DNA of 64,000 bases, from the NCBI RefSeq assembly GCF_013415885.1, contig NZ_CP058910.1, positions 2,418,001 to 2,482,000 on the forward strand, read 5' to 3'. The first letter of the stretch is position 1, and every line of letters starts with the position of its first letter. The stretch comes from Halosimplex rubrum. GTDB taxonomy: Archaea > Halobacteriota > Halobacteria > Halobacteriales > Haloarculaceae. Under the pieces are notes generated by a model. The model worked only from the letters and a program-made list of their open reading frames with translations, did no database searches and was not told the origin of the DNA. This document shows positions 1 through 8,641 of this stretch, piece by piece. The position numbers and the translations under genes were made by a program.

Positions 1-552
1 ATCGGCCGGCCCCAGACCGGAGAAACGCCACCCGGTCTGCAGGGTCGGCGCGGTCTTGAGCGGGCGGTAGCGGCCCCGGTCGTCGTGTTTGGTGATCTCC
101 CGGGCGTCCAGCGGGTCGTCGTGGTCGTCGAGGTCGGCAGGGTCGGCGTCCGCGTCGTCGACGTGTCGGAGGTCGTAGCGGCGACTCCCGGTGTCGTCGG
201 CGGTCGCGGTGATCCGCAGCTGGCCCCACTCGCGGGTGACGCCCGCCGCCAGCGCGTCGTAGCGGTCGGGGACGCGCTCGTCGTCGGCGCGTTCGAGCCA
301 GCGGAGAAAGGCCCACCGCTCGGCCGCCTGGGGCGCCTCGGCGTGCCAGAAGTACCAGTTGGTGACGTGGGCGGCGTAGTCGGCGGCGGCGTCGTCGATG
401 TCGTCGCCGTGGACGACCCGCTTCGACCCCTCGTCGGTGGCGAGGACGTACCCCTCGCCCTCCGTCTCGGCCGCGAACCCGTCGAACTCGATGCCGTCCG
501 CGGCGGCCTCGGCGACCGCCGACACCTGTGCCGGGTCCACCTGCGCGTTCAT
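1..552 (-). CDS. DR2241-like protein, probable cobaltochelatase-associated (C-terminus cut by window edge)
   Basis: Minus-strand frame open from an ATG at 552-550 to the window edge, so at least 184 residues are visible and the C-terminus is missing. The protein is acidic, starting MNAQVDPAQV, with a Trp-rich stretch around residues 68-90 (TNWYFWHAE) and a TGWRFSGLG segment near the edge. From memory it resembles the haloarchaeal DR2241 family, which accompanies or is fused to CbiX chelatases and carries an Fe-S-binding domain further on; that domain would lie outside the window. The CbiX gene at 1623-2498, same strand and three genes upstream, supports a role in cobalamin or siroheme metal insertion. 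Family assignment is inference; the reading frame itself is clear. Confidence 0.6.
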   Translation of the reverse strand, partial: MNAQVDPAQVSAVAEAAADGIEFDGFAAETEGEGYVLATDEGSKRVVHGDDIDDAAADYAAHVTNWYFWHAEAPQAAERWAFLRWLERADDERVPDRYDALAAGVTREWGQLRITATADDTGSRRYDLRHVDDADADPADLDDHDDPLDAREITKHDDRGRYRPLKTAPTLQTGWRFSGLGPAD

Positions 553-671
553 ACGCGAAGCGAGGGACCGGCTCGGAATAAAGCCCTCCGTCTGCGACGA
601 TCGGTGCCGGGTCCGATCGCGGGCTTCGGTGCGGTCGGCGCGCGGTCGGAGTCGGGTGCGGTCGGGACCGG

Positions 672-1010
672 TCACCGACGCGGCACCCACAGCCCGTAGA
701 GGATACAACAGAGGCCGACGATCGTCGCCAGATCGGCGGCCAGCGCCAGCGCGGTCCGGACGGTCGACCGCAGGCCGGGCGCGAACGTCGCGACCGCGTC
801 GAGGGCGGCGAAGCCGCCGAACAGGACGCCCGGCGTCCAGAACGCGACGAGGAAGCCCGCGGCGACGAACAGCATCGGAAGGCTCTCGTTGCGGCGATAT
901 CCGCGGTAGGCGACGTAGCCGACGGCGAACCCGAGGACGGCGATGACGGCGGTCGTGACTCCCGGAACCAGCCCGTCCGCGGTCGCCGCGAAGTGTAGTG
1001 GTGCGGTCAT
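672..1010 (-). CDS. small four-helix membrane protein (DUF7521-like)
   Basis: A 112-residue protein with hydrophobic segments at about residues 15-35, 44-66, 70-80 and 85-107, so mostly membrane embedded. Its ATG overlaps the stop of the upstream winged-helix gene by four bases (ATGA), so the two are co-transcribed and probably translationally coupled. In haloarchaea small membrane proteins of this type are repeatedly encoded behind an ArsR-like regulator (DUF7521 plus HTH, from memory). The pairing suggests a membrane partner or sensor for the regulator, but no biochemical function is known. Confidence 0.75.
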   Translation of the reverse strand: MTAPLHFAATADGLVPGVTTAVIAVLGFAVGYVAYRGYRRNESLPMLFVAAGFLVAFWTPGVLFGGFAALDAVATFAPGLRSTVRTALALAADLATIVGLCCILYGLWVPRR

Positions 1011-1399
1011 CTCAGGTCCTCCACGAACTCGGTGAAGCGGTCGGCCATCCGCCCGCGGCGGGTGAGCCGTATCTCGAAGCCCTCGTCGGTGAGGTCGACG
1101 ACGGCGCGGTCGAGCGTCGCGGTGTACACCTTGTAGTGGTGGCCCTCGGCGTCGGCGCGGGTCTGCTCGGCGACCAGGTCGGCCTCGCGCAGCGTCTCCA
1201 GCCGGCGGTAGACCGTCGGGCCGGACACCGAACAGCGCTCGGCGAGGTCCTCCGCCGAGAGCGCCTCGGCGGCCGTGGCTTCGAGGATCGTCCGCGCGCA
1301 GTCGTCGCCGAGCAGCGACGCCACGGTGTCGACGTCGGTGTCCTCATCCACACGTATCCACCGTCCCCTCGGAGTGTCAAGCCAGTGGCTCGACTTCAC
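1007..1399 (-). CDS. winged helix-turn-helix (ArsR-like) regulator
   Basis: Up to 130 residues. Residues about 25-90 form a winged helix: an ILEATAAEALSAEDLAERCSV helix pair, then SGPTVYRRLETL as the recognition helix, then a wing ending in HHYKVYTA. Expected role is DNA-binding control of transcription, perhaps of the coupled membrane gene at 672-1010. The start is uncertain: the ATG at 1399 is used here, but a GTG about 16 codons downstream (VDEDTD) would fit the haloarchaeal family better. A TATA-like AGTTAAGG sits near 1415-1424 on this strand. Divergent from the small membrane gene at 1455. Confidence 0.8.
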   Translation of the reverse strand: MKSSHWLDTPRGRWIRVDEDTDVDTVASLLGDDCARTILEATAAEALSAEDLAERCSVSGPTVYRRLETLREADLVAEQTRADAEGHHYKVYTATLDRAVVDLTDEGFEIRLTRRGRMADRFTEFVEDLR

Positions 1400-1454
1400 T
1401 CGATGAAGCCGCGGCTACCCCCTTAACTGGTTCGGCCCGGTAGGTGAGAGCGCA

Positions 1455-1613
1455 ATGGTCGCAATCGACGAAACCACCCTCGGCCTCGCGTTCGCCGTCC
1501 TCGGCGTCGTGTTCTCGATCGCGTGGCTCGCGCTCGGGCTGTACGGCATCAACTCCCTCCGGGAGATCCGGTCGGCGCTCGCCGACGACGACGCGGACGG
1601 TAACGGCTCGTAG
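1455..1613 (+). CDS. 52-residue single-pass membrane protein
   Basis: ATG at 1455 to TAG at 1611-1613. One hydrophobic helix (about residues 9-31, LGLAFAVLGVVFSIAWLALG) is followed by a charged tail rich in Asp (ADDDADGNGS). A TATA-like CCTTAACT lies about 30 bases upstream, giving a short-leader or leaderless mRNA. The halophile-typical acidic tail, promoter and GC-rich third positions support a real gene. Function unknown. Confidence 0.6.
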   Translation: MVAIDETTLGLAFAVLGVVFSIAWLALGLYGINSLREIRSALADDDADGNGS

Positions 1614-1622
1614 TCCGTCCGC

Positions 1623-2498
1623 TCAGTCGTCCGCGGGCTCCGCGCTCCCGGTCTCGTTCCGCACGCGCTCGACGGCGTCGGCCACGTCGGCGCCGGCGTC
1701 GGCGGCCCGTTCGAGCACCACGTCGGCCATCAGCGGTTCGGTCCCCACGGCCCCGGAGTACCAGATCCGGTGGCCGTCGACCTCGGCCGGAGTCGACCAG
1801 CCCTCGCGGTAGTCGTCGGTCAGCCCCATGTCCTCGGGGATGTCCTCCTGGGTGTGGTAGCCGTCGGCGATGAAGAGCGGAACGACGACCACGTCCTCGC
1901 TCTCGAAGAAATCGGTCACGTCGTCGACCTCCGGGTCTTCATCCATGAACAGCGCCTTCACCTCGTCGAACCGGTCCATCTCGCGGATGCGGTCGGCGTG
2001 GTACTCGATTGCCTTCGCGGAGTTCTCGTTGCGCTCGGTGCCGTGGCCGACGACGGCCAGGCCGAACCCGTCGCCCACGCCGGGGTCGCCGGTCACCGAC
2101 TCCGCGCGGCGGACGATCACGTCGCTCATCGCCTCGTGCGTGCCGACCGGGCCGCAGTAGTGGACCGTCTTGTCCACGTCGGTCGGCCGGAGCGTCGCGT
2201 GGGTGGCGCTGGTGCCGTCGGAGTCCCACGCCTCGGGGTCCCACTCGTCGAGGCGCAGCTCCCGGGGGATGACCTCCTCGGTGAAGTAGCCCTCCGAGAC
2301 GAACAGGGGGACGACGTACACCTCGTCGCTCTCGACGGTCCGGAGGACTTCGCGGAAGGAGGGCTCCTCCTTCCAGAACCCTTCCCGTACCTCGTCGAAG
2401 GCGGCGGTCGCGCGGATGGTGTCTGCGTGGTCGAACGTCGGCGCGCTCGACCCCGCGTTGAGGTGCGAGCCGTGTGCGACGATGACGAGCGCTTCCAT
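1623..2498 (-). CDS. cbiX: CbiX-type sirohydrochlorin cobaltochelatase
   Basis: A 291-residue protein starting MEALVIVAHGSH; a longer upstream extension is out of family and was not used. It has two tandem CbiX repeats: AHGSH at about residue 8 and GHGTERN near residue 155, each supplying the histidine that coordinates the inserted metal. Hydrophobic strands VYVVPLFVSEGYFTEEVIPREL and VVVVPLFIADGYHTQEDIPE mark the equivalent half-domains, with a metal ligand His in the second. The reaction is insertion of Co2+ (or Fe2+/Ni2+) into sirohydrochlorin for cobalamin or siroheme synthesis in the cytoplasm. The DR2241-like gene at the window edge is a known companion of this family. Confidence 0.88.
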   Translation of the reverse strand: MEALVIVAHGSHLNAGSSAPTFDHADTIRATAAFDEVREGFWKEEPSFREVLRTVESDEVYVVPLFVSEGYFTEEVIPRELRLDEWDPEAWDSDGTSATHATLRPTDVDKTVHYCGPVGTHEAMSDVIVRRAESVTGDPGVGDGFGLAVVGHGTERNENSAKAIEYHADRIREMDRFDEVKALFMDEDPEVDDVTDFFESEDVVVVPLFIADGYHTQEDIPEDMGLTDDYREGWSTPAEVDGHRIWYSGAVGTEPLMADVVLERAADAGADVADAVERVRNETGSAEPADD

Positions 2499-2611
2499 AC
2501 CCGCGCGTACGGACGAATCCCCCAAAGGGGTGTCGTTGGCTCGCTCCGAGAGGCAGCCCCGGACGCCGCTCGCCCGGGGGATTTTTCGCGGCCGGCGTCC
2601 ATCCGGCGGGT

Positions 2612-3085
2612 ATGACACTCGCCGCGGACACCCGCGAGGCCGTCCGGCGCCACCCGTTCCTCTACGACGCGCTCCGTGCGCGCGTGGTCAACTACACCGC
2701 CGTCGCCCGCTTTCTCGATGTCGAGGGCGAGACCGACGCGGTCGTCGCCGCGCTCCGCCGGTTCGCCGAGGACCTGCCCGACTACGAGCGGCCCGGCGAC
2801 TCCCCGCCGGTGAGCATGCGGAGCGGCCTCGGCGAGGGCGACCCCGCCGACGCCGTCCTCGCGGTGGGCGACCTCGCGCTCGTCCCCGACGGGGGGTCGC
2901 TCACGGCGATCACCGCCGGCGGCGAGGCCGACGCCGCGGGGCTCCGGCAGGTGCTCGGCCGGCTGGAGACCGCCGAGGTGTCCGTCGAAGCGGCCGCGGC
3001 GGGCGGCGGGTCGCTCGTGGTCGTGGTCGGTCGACGGGACGGTGCCGACGCGGTGCGCGCGGTGGAGGACGCGCTCGCGGCGTAG
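2612..3085 (+). CDS. conserved haloarchaeal protein, DUF7523-like
   Basis: A 157-residue soluble protein. The N-terminal half (residues 1-55) is helical, beginning MTLAADTREAVRRHPFLYDALRARVVNYTAVARFLD. The C-terminal half alternates short beta strands and helices (VLAVGDLALVPDGG, then LRQVLGRLETAEVSVEAAAAGGG, then LVVVVGRRDGADAVRAVEDAL), which resembles an ACT-like regulatory fold. Divergent from cbiX with a short intergenic region. I recognise the layout as a haloarchaea-specific family but no function is known; a ligand-sensing role is only inference. Confidence 0.75.
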   Translation: MTLAADTREAVRRHPFLYDALRARVVNYTAVARFLDVEGETDAVVAALRRFAEDLPDYERPGDSPPVSMRSGLGEGDPADAVLAVGDLALVPDGGSLTAITAGGEADAAGLRQVLGRLETAEVSVEAAAAGGGSLVVVVGRRDGADAVRAVEDALAA

Positions 3086-3133
3086 GCCGCCGCTCGAACG
3101 CCATCCGTAGATTTAACACGGATATTCGGTATT

Positions 3134-3916
3134 GTGAGTGACGTGTCGACGACGACGATCAGGGGCACGGTGGGCGGCCTCGGACGACGGGCGAACCCCG
3201 CGTTCGCGGTCGCGGTCGTCTTCCTGCCGCTCGCCGCCCTCGGGTACGCGCTCACGGTCGCATCGGTCCAGAACCACACCTACGTCCACGTCATGGCGGG
3301 CGTGCTGTGGACAGGTACCGATATCTTCATCGGCGCCGTCCTCGGCCCGGTCGTCGGCGGCCTCGACGACGAGCAGAGCGCCGCCGTCTTCCGGCGGCTG
3401 ACCCCCAAGACCGCCTTCTTCCTCCCGTCGCTCGCCACCGTCACCATCGCCTCCGGGCTGGCGCTCGCCCAGCGGATCGGCGTGTTCACCCACGCCGAGC
3501 CCTGGCTCGCGCTCTTTACCGCCGCGAACCTGATCCCGACGCTGCTGTTGATCGGCACGCGACTCGACTGCTACCGCGACCGCCGCTGGCAGGCCGTCTT
3601 CGCCGTCGCGACCGTCGGGTCGCTGGCCTGGGTCGCGACCACCATCGGCGAGTTTCAGATGACTCGGCCCACCGTCGTGATCGCGCTGGTCATCGTCACG
3701 ATCCTGACCGTTCAGGGCTTTGGCTTCCTGATGCCCGGCGAAGTCCGGATGTACATGGAGATGATCTCCGCAGACCCCGACGCCTCGGTCATCGCTTCGA
3801 TCGGCAAGCAGAACGCCATGCTCGGCGCCGTTCAGGGCGCCTTCCAGTTGCTGCTCATCCTCGACATGGTGTACATGACACAGGGCACCATCCCCTGGGT
3901 CCCGTTCCTCGGGTGA
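3134..3916 (+). CDS. integral membrane protein, about seven helices
   Basis: A 260-residue protein with a GTG start, followed by hydrophobic segments at about residues 22-45, 51-75, 95-115, 120-142, 150-170, 175-200 and 230-250. HVMAGVLWTGTDIF in the second helix and the overall plan resemble CopD/DUF2269-type membrane proteins, where conserved His residues in helices may bind heme or metal; His is present in NHTYVHVM. A TATA-like GATTTAAC lies about 27 bases before the GTG. Function is not established; transport or heme binding are possibilities only. Confidence 0.8.
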   Translation: MSDVSTTTIRGTVGGLGRRANPAFAVAVVFLPLAALGYALTVASVQNHTYVHVMAGVLWTGTDIFIGAVLGPVVGGLDDEQSAAVFRRLTPKTAFFLPSLATVTIASGLALAQRIGVFTHAEPWLALFTAANLIPTLLLIGTRLDCYRDRRWQAVFAVATVGSLAWVATTIGEFQMTRPTVVIALVIVTILTVQGFGFLMPGEVRMYMEMISADPDASVIASIGKQNAMLGAVQGAFQLLLILDMVYMTQGTIPWVPFLG

Positions 3917-4116
3917 GCGGGCGTCGGGAGCCGACGACCCACCGCGCGAGGCCGCTTCACGGCGCTTCGCGCCGGCTCCCGGTTCGCATCGAGGTCCCGC
4001 CGGCCGCGCCTCGCACCGCCCGACAGCGCGCGCCGCACTGCGACGACCCCGCCGGGAGACGAACCACCGCTCACCGCCGACACAGCCTTTATTCTCGCCG
4101 CCGGCAATATTTGCGT

Positions 4117-5256
4117 ATGGACTTCACCCTCCCCGAGGAACACCGGATGATCCGCGAGACGGTGCGGGAGTTTTGCGACGCGGAGATCGAGCCGATCGCC
4201 CAGGAGATCGAGGACGAACACCGCTTCCCCGCGGAGGTGTTCGACGAACTCGCGAAGCTGGACGTGATGGGCGTCCCGGTGTCCGAGGAGCACGGCGGTC
4301 TCGGCGGCGACCAGCTGATGTACGCGCTCGTGACGGAGGAACTGGGCCGGGTGTCCGGGTCGATCGGGCTCTCCTACGCCGCACACGTCTCGCTGGCGAG
4401 CAAGCCCATCGAACTGTTCGGCACGGCGGCCCAGAAGGAGCGGTGGCTCGAACCGCTCGCGACCGGCGAGCGGCTGGGGTCGTGGGCGCTCACGGAGCCG
4501 GGGTCGGGCTCGGACGCCTCGGACATGGACACGACTGCCGAACGGGACGGCGACGAGTGGGTGATCGACGGGACGAAGCAGTTCATCACGAACGCGAACG
4601 TCGCGGGCTCGGTGCTCGTGAAGGCCGTGACCGAGCCCGAGGCGGGCTACGACGGGATCTCGACCTTTATCGTCGACCCCGAGGACGACGGCTTCGAGGT
4701 GACGACGGTGTGGGACAAGATGGGCCTGAACGCCTCGCCGACCTGCGAGATCCGGCTCTCGAACGTGCGACTCCCCGAGGACCGCCTGCTCGGCGAGCCC
4801 GGGGAGGGGTGGGACCAGACGAAGCAGACGCTCGACGGCGGTCGGATCTCGATCGCCGCGCTGTCGGTCGGGCTCGCTCAGGGCGCCTTCGAGGCCGCGC
4901 TCGAATACGCCAAGGAACGCGAGCAGTTCGGCCAGCCCATCGGCGAGTTCGACGCGGTGCGGGACATGCTCGTCGCGATGGACCGGAAGATCGAGCGGGC
5001 GCGCCTGCTGACTCACAAGGCCGCCGTGGCCTACGACAACGGGGAGGACGTGACGCGGCTGTCCGCGATGGCGAAACTCGACGCCTCGGAGGTCTCGCGG
5101 GAGGTCGCCGAGGACGCCGTGCAGGTGCTGGGCGGCTACGGCTACACGACCGACTTCGCGCCCCAGCGCTTCTTCCGCGACGCGAAGCTCATGGAGATCG
5201 GCGAGGGGACCAGCGAGATCCAGCGGCTCGTCCTCGGCCGGGAACTCGGGCTGTAG
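4117..5256 (+). CDS. acyl-CoA dehydrogenase
   Basis: A 379-residue flavoenzyme, the normal length of the family. The N-terminal helical domain starts MDFTLPEEHRMIRETVREF; the middle beta domain holds the FAD/substrate motifs ALTEPGSGSDAS and TKQFITNA; the C-terminal domain has QFGQPIGEF and the catalytic base Glu367 in IGEGTSEIQ, placed as in short/medium-chain enzymes. It catalyses alpha,beta-dehydrogenation of an acyl-CoA, passing electrons to ETF. Substrate chain length cannot be read from sequence. A TATA-like CTTTATTC at 4087-4094 about 27 bases upstream indicates a leaderless mRNA from this ATG. No other beta-oxidation genes are adjacent. Confidence 0.93.
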   Translation: MDFTLPEEHRMIRETVREFCDAEIEPIAQEIEDEHRFPAEVFDELAKLDVMGVPVSEEHGGLGGDQLMYALVTEELGRVSGSIGLSYAAHVSLASKPIELFGTAAQKERWLEPLATGERLGSWALTEPGSGSDASDMDTTAERDGDEWVIDGTKQFITNANVAGSVLVKAVTEPEAGYDGISTFIVDPEDDGFEVTTVWDKMGLNASPTCEIRLSNVRLPEDRLLGEPGEGWDQTKQTLDGGRISIAALSVGLAQGAFEAALEYAKEREQFGQPIGEFDAVRDMLVAMDRKIERARLLTHKAAVAYDNGEDVTRLSAMAKLDASEVSREVAEDAVQVLGGYGYTTDFAPQRFFRDAKLMEIGEGTSEIQRLVLGRELGL

Positions 5257-5281
5257 CGGCGAGCGGCGGTCGTCTCGGCGA

Positions 5282-5800
5282 CTACCACTCGCTCGCGAGG
5301 ACGCCGTACCGCTCCAGGTCGACGCGCTCGCCGCGGGCGAACCCCTGGCCGGGCAGCGTGGCCTCGTGGTCGAAGCCGGCCTTCTCCAGCACGCGCGCCG
5401 AAGCGTCGTTGAACGCGAACACGCGGGCCCAGACCTTGCCGAGGCGGCGCTCCTCGAAGCCGTACGCGACCATCCGCCGGACGGCCTCGGTGGCGTACCC
5501 CTCTCCCCAGTGGTCGGGGTGGAAGAAGTACGCGAGTTCGGTCGTCCCCCACTCCTCGCTGAACTGCCGGAAGCTGACGGTCCCGACGCGCTCGCCGTCG
5601 ACTCGCAGGCAGAACTGGACGCCGTCCTCGCCGAGGGACTCGAACCACTCGCGCTCGTCGGCCATGTTGACCGGCTCGGTCGCCGCCAGCCCCTCGCGCA
5701 CCTCGGGGTGGTTGATCAGGTCGCGGAAGAACTCCAGATCGTCCTCCTCGATCGGGTGAAAGGTCACCCGCTCGGCCTCCATGAACACCGGTCCGCTCAT
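5282..5800 (-). CDS. GNAT-family N-acetyltransferase (RimJ/RimL type)
   Basis: A 172-residue GNAT fold. The N-terminal strand and helix FMEAERVTFHPIEEDDLEFF is typical of RimJ/RimL-like enzymes. The acetyl-CoA pyrophosphate loop is WGEGYATEAV near residue 105, in the R/Q-x-x-G-x-A position, and NDASARVLEKAGF near 140 is the conserved C-terminal motif. Such proteins transfer acetyl from acetyl-CoA to an amine: ribosomal protein N-termini, antibiotics or small molecules. The acceptor cannot be told. Start chosen at ATG 5800; it ends 25 bases from the convergent acyl-CoA dehydrogenase. Confidence 0.88.
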   Translation of the reverse strand: MSGPVFMEAERVTFHPIEEDDLEFFRDLINHPEVREGLAATEPVNMADEREWFESLGEDGVQFCLRVDGERVGTVSFRQFSEEWGTTELAYFFHPDHWGEGYATEAVRRMVAYGFEERRLGKVWARVFAFNDASARVLEKAGFDHEATLPGQGFARGERVDLERYGVLASEW

Positions 5801-5877
5801 GCTCGCCGCGACGCCGGCGAAGGCCTTCAGCGTTCCTCCGCCGTGGTATCCTGTCGCACCAGCGGAGCGACGGACTC

Positions 5878-6579
5878 CTACGGTAACTCGCGCACGCGGG
5901 CGAGCATCTCGTCTAAGTCGGTCGGACAGGCCGCCAGCGAGTAGCCGTCGATGCGGGCGAGTTCGCCGGCGTGTTGCCAGACGCTCTCGTCGTCCAGTCC
6001 CTGGAGGACGACGGCGTTGGGCGTCGGGTTCAGCACGCGCAGGGCGACCATCGCGCCCTCGCCGCTGGTGACGTTGGTGAACACGAGGGCGCGGTTGGTC
6101 GACTGGCCGTACAGGCGGTAGAACTCCTCGGACGACAGCCTGGAGATGGCCTGGATGCTGTCGATGACGGTGTGGCCGGCGACGGTCTCCTGGGCGCCGG
6201 AGACGATCTCGGTGGCGCCGATGGCGTCGTAGAAGTCGCCGACCGGGACGGCCGTGGGGTACTCGCGGAGGTCGTGGACGATGTCGGCGTCGAACCCCGC
6301 CGAGAGGACGCGGGCGTGCTGGCGGATGTGGCTGCCCCCGCGGCGCTCGTCGATGGTCAACAGCGCCTCGACGGTGCGTTTGACGACGCCGATGCCCGGG
6401 CTCTCGCGGCGGCCGCTCTCGTAGTCCGAGACGACCGAGGGCGAGACGCCGAGCTGGTCGGCCAGCTCCGTCTGGGCGACTTCGAAGTCGGTGCGCCACT
6501 TCCGGAGGGTCCCGCCGGGGTCGTCGCTCAGGGCGATCTCGCCCGCGATCTTCTCGGCCAACTCGCGGCGCTCTCCCAT
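5878..6579 (-). CDS. XRE-type HTH regulator with C-terminal ligand-binding domain (COG1709-like)
   Basis: About 233 residues. Residues 24-75 form a Cro/CI helix-turn-helix: RTDFEVAQTELADQLGVSPSVVSDYESGRRESPG, with the second and third helices clear. The rest (residues 85-233) is an alpha/beta domain of the archaeal COG1709 type, probably a sensor or dimer domain, ending CPTDLDEMLARVRELP. Expected role: cytoplasmic DNA-binding transcription factor. The start could be ATG 6579 (MGERREL) or ATG 6591, four codons longer. Downstream is the GNAT gene on the same strand; 77 bases separate them. Confidence 0.85.
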   Translation of the reverse strand: MGERRELAEKIAGEIALSDDPGGTLRKWRTDFEVAQTELADQLGVSPSVVSDYESGRRESPGIGVVKRTVEALLTIDERRGGSHIRQHARVLSAGFDADIVHDLREYPTAVPVGDFYDAIGATEIVSGAQETVAGHTVIDSIQAISRLSSEEFYRLYGQSTNRALVFTNVTSGEGAMVALRVLNPTPNAVVLQGLDDESVWQHAGELARIDGYSLAACPTDLDEMLARVRELP

Positions 6580-6656
6580 TTGCCCGAGCATCGACGACTG
6601 ACGATAAAAGCGTGTCGAACCGCCGAGAGCGGCCCGTCTCCCCCGACTCCGCCGCT

Positions 6657-7214
6657 TTAGTCCGCCGAGAGGTGGCCGCCCGCCAGCCCGCCGACCGCGC
6701 CGAACACCAGCGGATACGCGAGCCCCGCCAGCAGGACGGCGGTCACGAGCGCGGGACCGGCCGAGGGGCCGTCGCCGCTCCCGATCGCGAACACGACGGC
6801 GCCCGCCAGCGACAGCGGGAGATACCCCAGCGCGACGGCGGCGCCGTTGCGGGCGGCCGTCGCCGGCTCGCCGGCGGTGTTCCAGGCCGCGACCGCGCCC
6901 GCGAGGACCAGCAGGACCGGCGGGAGGGCGAACAGCGCGGTCAGCGCCGCCTCCTCGGCGCCGGCGACGAGGTTCACCGACCGCTGGCCGAGCAGCGATA
7001 TCTGGACGGCGACGTTGTGCGCGTTGTAGAACAGCCACCCGACGAGCTTCCAGGCGACCGGATCGCCGGTGAACACCTCCAGCACGCCCGAGCCGAACGA
7101 GTTCTGGATCGAGCTCCCGTGCAAGAGATACACGACGAGATAGCCGAGTATCCACGCGGCGATTCCCCCTGCCAGCCCGCGACCGGCCGCTCGTTTCGCA
7201 TCCGTGTCTACCAT
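6657..7214 (-). CDS. haloarchaeal multi-pass membrane protein (DUF7978-like)
   Basis: A 185-residue protein with hydrophobic stretches at about residues 12-32, 55-75, 88-115, 125-147 and 152-178. Begins MVDTDAKRAAGRGLAGGIAAWILGYLVVYLL. The layout, Gly/Ala-rich helices and a long extracellular loop containing LHGSSIQNSFGSGVLEVFTG agree with a haloarchaea-only membrane family. No catalytic or binding motif is visible and the function is unknown. Transcribed towards the XRE regulator at 5878-6579, 77 bases away. Confidence 0.75.
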   Translation of the reverse strand: MVDTDAKRAAGRGLAGGIAAWILGYLVVYLLHGSSIQNSFGSGVLEVFTGDPVAWKLVGWLFYNAHNVAVQISLLGQRSVNLVAGAEEAALTALFALPPVLLVLAGAVAAWNTAGEPATAARNGAAVALGYLPLSLAGAVVFAIGSGDGPSAGPALVTAVLLAGLAYPLVFGAVGGLAGGHLSAD

Positions 7215-7364
7215 ACACCCCACCGTGCGAGGCCTGCGGAAAATGCTTTCTGGCGTGGCGACGCCGACTCGCTCGCCGGTCGGTCGCCCGCGCTGGCCGC
7301 GCTCCGGCCGGTCGAACCGCGGTACGCGGTGGCTACCTTTGGGCGTGGCGCCCGGGTCGCCGCC

Positions 7365-8276
7365 ATGGTCGCGCCCGCCGCGCCCGTTCCGCTCCAGACC
7401 GAGACGGGGACGCCGGGGAACGGGACAGCCACGCCCGGCGTCGGCCCGGCGGAACTGGTCGAGTTCGCACCGGTGGTCGTCCGCGGCGCGTGGTTCCTCC
7501 TGACGGCGACCGTCGTCCTCGTCGTCGGCCTGTTCGTCGTCGAGCCGCTGATCGCCCGCGTGGTCCGGAGACGGAACCGCGGCAACCCCACGATACAGGA
7601 CGCCATCACCCGCTACGTCCGCCTGCTCGTCTTCGCCGTCGCGGCCGTCGTCGGCGCGGGCGTGGCCGGTCTCGCGAACGTCCTCACGAGTTCGGCGCTG
7701 GTCGTCGCCGCGGCGACGCTCGCGGTCGGCGTCGCCGCGCAAACCGTCGTCGGCTCGCTCGTCGGCGGGCTCGTCCTCGTGTTCGACCCGGAGTTCAGCG
7801 TCGGCGACTACATCGAGTGGGACGACGGCGAGGGCACCGTCGAGGCGATCACCCTCCGGGTCACCCGCGTCGAGAGCCCCGACGGCGCGCTGGTGACCGT
7901 CCCTAACACCGTCCTGACGAGCCAGGCGATCACCCGCCCGTTCGGCCGCGGCCGCTGCCGCGTCGTCGAGCGGGTCGACATCGACTACGCCGACGACCCC
8001 GACCGCGCGACCGAGATCCTCGAATCCGTCGCTCGCGGGCTCGACGGCGCCGCCGACCGGCCGGAACCGGTGGCGTTCGTCGACGAACTCGGCGACGGGG
8101 TGGTCCGCCTCCGAACCCACTTCTGGCTCGAAGACGCCCGCCAGCCGGCGGTGTTCGAAGCCAGGTCCGCGTTCGCCCAGGGAGTCAGACGACGGTTCGA
8201 CGAGGCCGGCATCACCGTCAGCCCCGCGTCGGAACACGAACTCCGCGGGCGGATAGCCGTCGACGACGAACGGTGA
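7365..8276 (+). CDS. MscS-family mechanosensitive channel
   Basis: A 303-residue protein, start ATG 7365. Three membrane helices lie at about residues 36-58, 80-100 and 108-135; the pore helix is Ala/Gly-rich (VVAAATLAVGVAAQTVVGSLVGGLV). The beta domain follows: FSVGDYIEWDDGEGTVEAITLRVTRV, then VTVPNTVLTSQAI, both diagnostic for MscS. The C-terminal alpha/beta domain ends near residue 295. It opens under membrane tension and releases solutes during hypo-osmotic shock. The open frame extends much further upstream, but the region before 7365 is antisense to the membrane gene at 6657-7214. A second, distinct MscS gene lies at 45427-46365. Confidence 0.88.
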   Translation: MVAPAAPVPLQTETGTPGNGTATPGVGPAELVEFAPVVVRGAWFLLTATVVLVVGLFVVEPLIARVVRRRNRGNPTIQDAITRYVRLLVFAVAAVVGAGVAGLANVLTSSALVVAAATLAVGVAAQTVVGSLVGGLVLVFDPEFSVGDYIEWDDGEGTVEAITLRVTRVESPDGALVTVPNTVLTSQAITRPFGRGRCRVVERVDIDYADDPDRATEILESVARGLDGAADRPEPVAFVDELGDGVVRLRTHFWLEDARQPAVFEARSAFAQGVRRRFDEAGITVSPASEHELRGRIAVDDER

Positions 8277-8294
8277 GCGCCGGGACGACACCGC

Positions 8295-8326
8295 ACCACC
8301 GCACCACCGCACCACCGCACCACCGC
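8295..8326. repeat. four tandem copies of the 8-mer ACCACCGC
   Basis: Four exact, adjacent copies of ACCACCGC, preceded by a partial copy, directly behind the MscS stop codon. A short slippage-prone tract with no coding frame of its own. Likely a simple replication-slippage repeat; it may have arisen together with the decay of the adjacent toxin-like locus. Confidence 0.85.
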
Positions 8327-8360
8327 GACACCGCAGCGCCGGCTCGACGGCGACCGCGGC

Positions 8361-8640
8361 TCAGTCGTCGGCCCCGTCCGGGCGACCGCCGGGCCGGTCG
8401 TCGCCGGCCCCGGTGCCGCTCGGCGCGCTCCAGCTCAGCTCGACCGTCCACCGGCGCTCGTCACCGTCGCCCGCCGCGTACTCAACGAGGTCGACGTCGC
8501 CGGCCGGTTTCGGCCGCCCCTCGCGGTCGGGGTCGGCCCTCGCGGCTTCGTAGCGGGCGGTGAGCTGTTCGTCCAGTCCACGGAGGTACGCGTCGAGTTC
8601 CGCGAGGACTCGCTTTCCCCACCGGAACCCGCGAAGTGAC
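8361..8640 (-). pseudogene. coding-like minus-strand frame without a start codon
   Basis: Reading leftwards from about 8640 there is an acidic frame reading RVLAELDAYLRGLDEQL, then a Glu/Arg-rich helix, then RRWTVELSWSAPSG, ending DGADD and TGA at 8363-8361. Composition and the amphipathic helix look like a real haloarchaeal protein. The frame continues upstream into the opposite-strand gene at 8642 and meets a stop with no ATG, GTG or TTG in between. It may be the remnant of a gene that lost its 5' end, or a chance frame in GC-rich DNA: the plus strand here also has an open frame. No function can be given. Confidence 0.3.
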
Positions 8641-8641
8641 G

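Noticed and set aside
4173..5759. Long plus-strand frame of 528 codons and minus-strand frame of 394 codons over the acyl-CoA dehydrogenase
   Set aside because: Arg-rich shadow frames of a clear enzyme gene; no domain matches.
6612..7364. N-terminal extension of the MscS frame
   Set aside because: Its sequence is the antisense of the membrane gene at 6657-7214 and the family start is at 7365.
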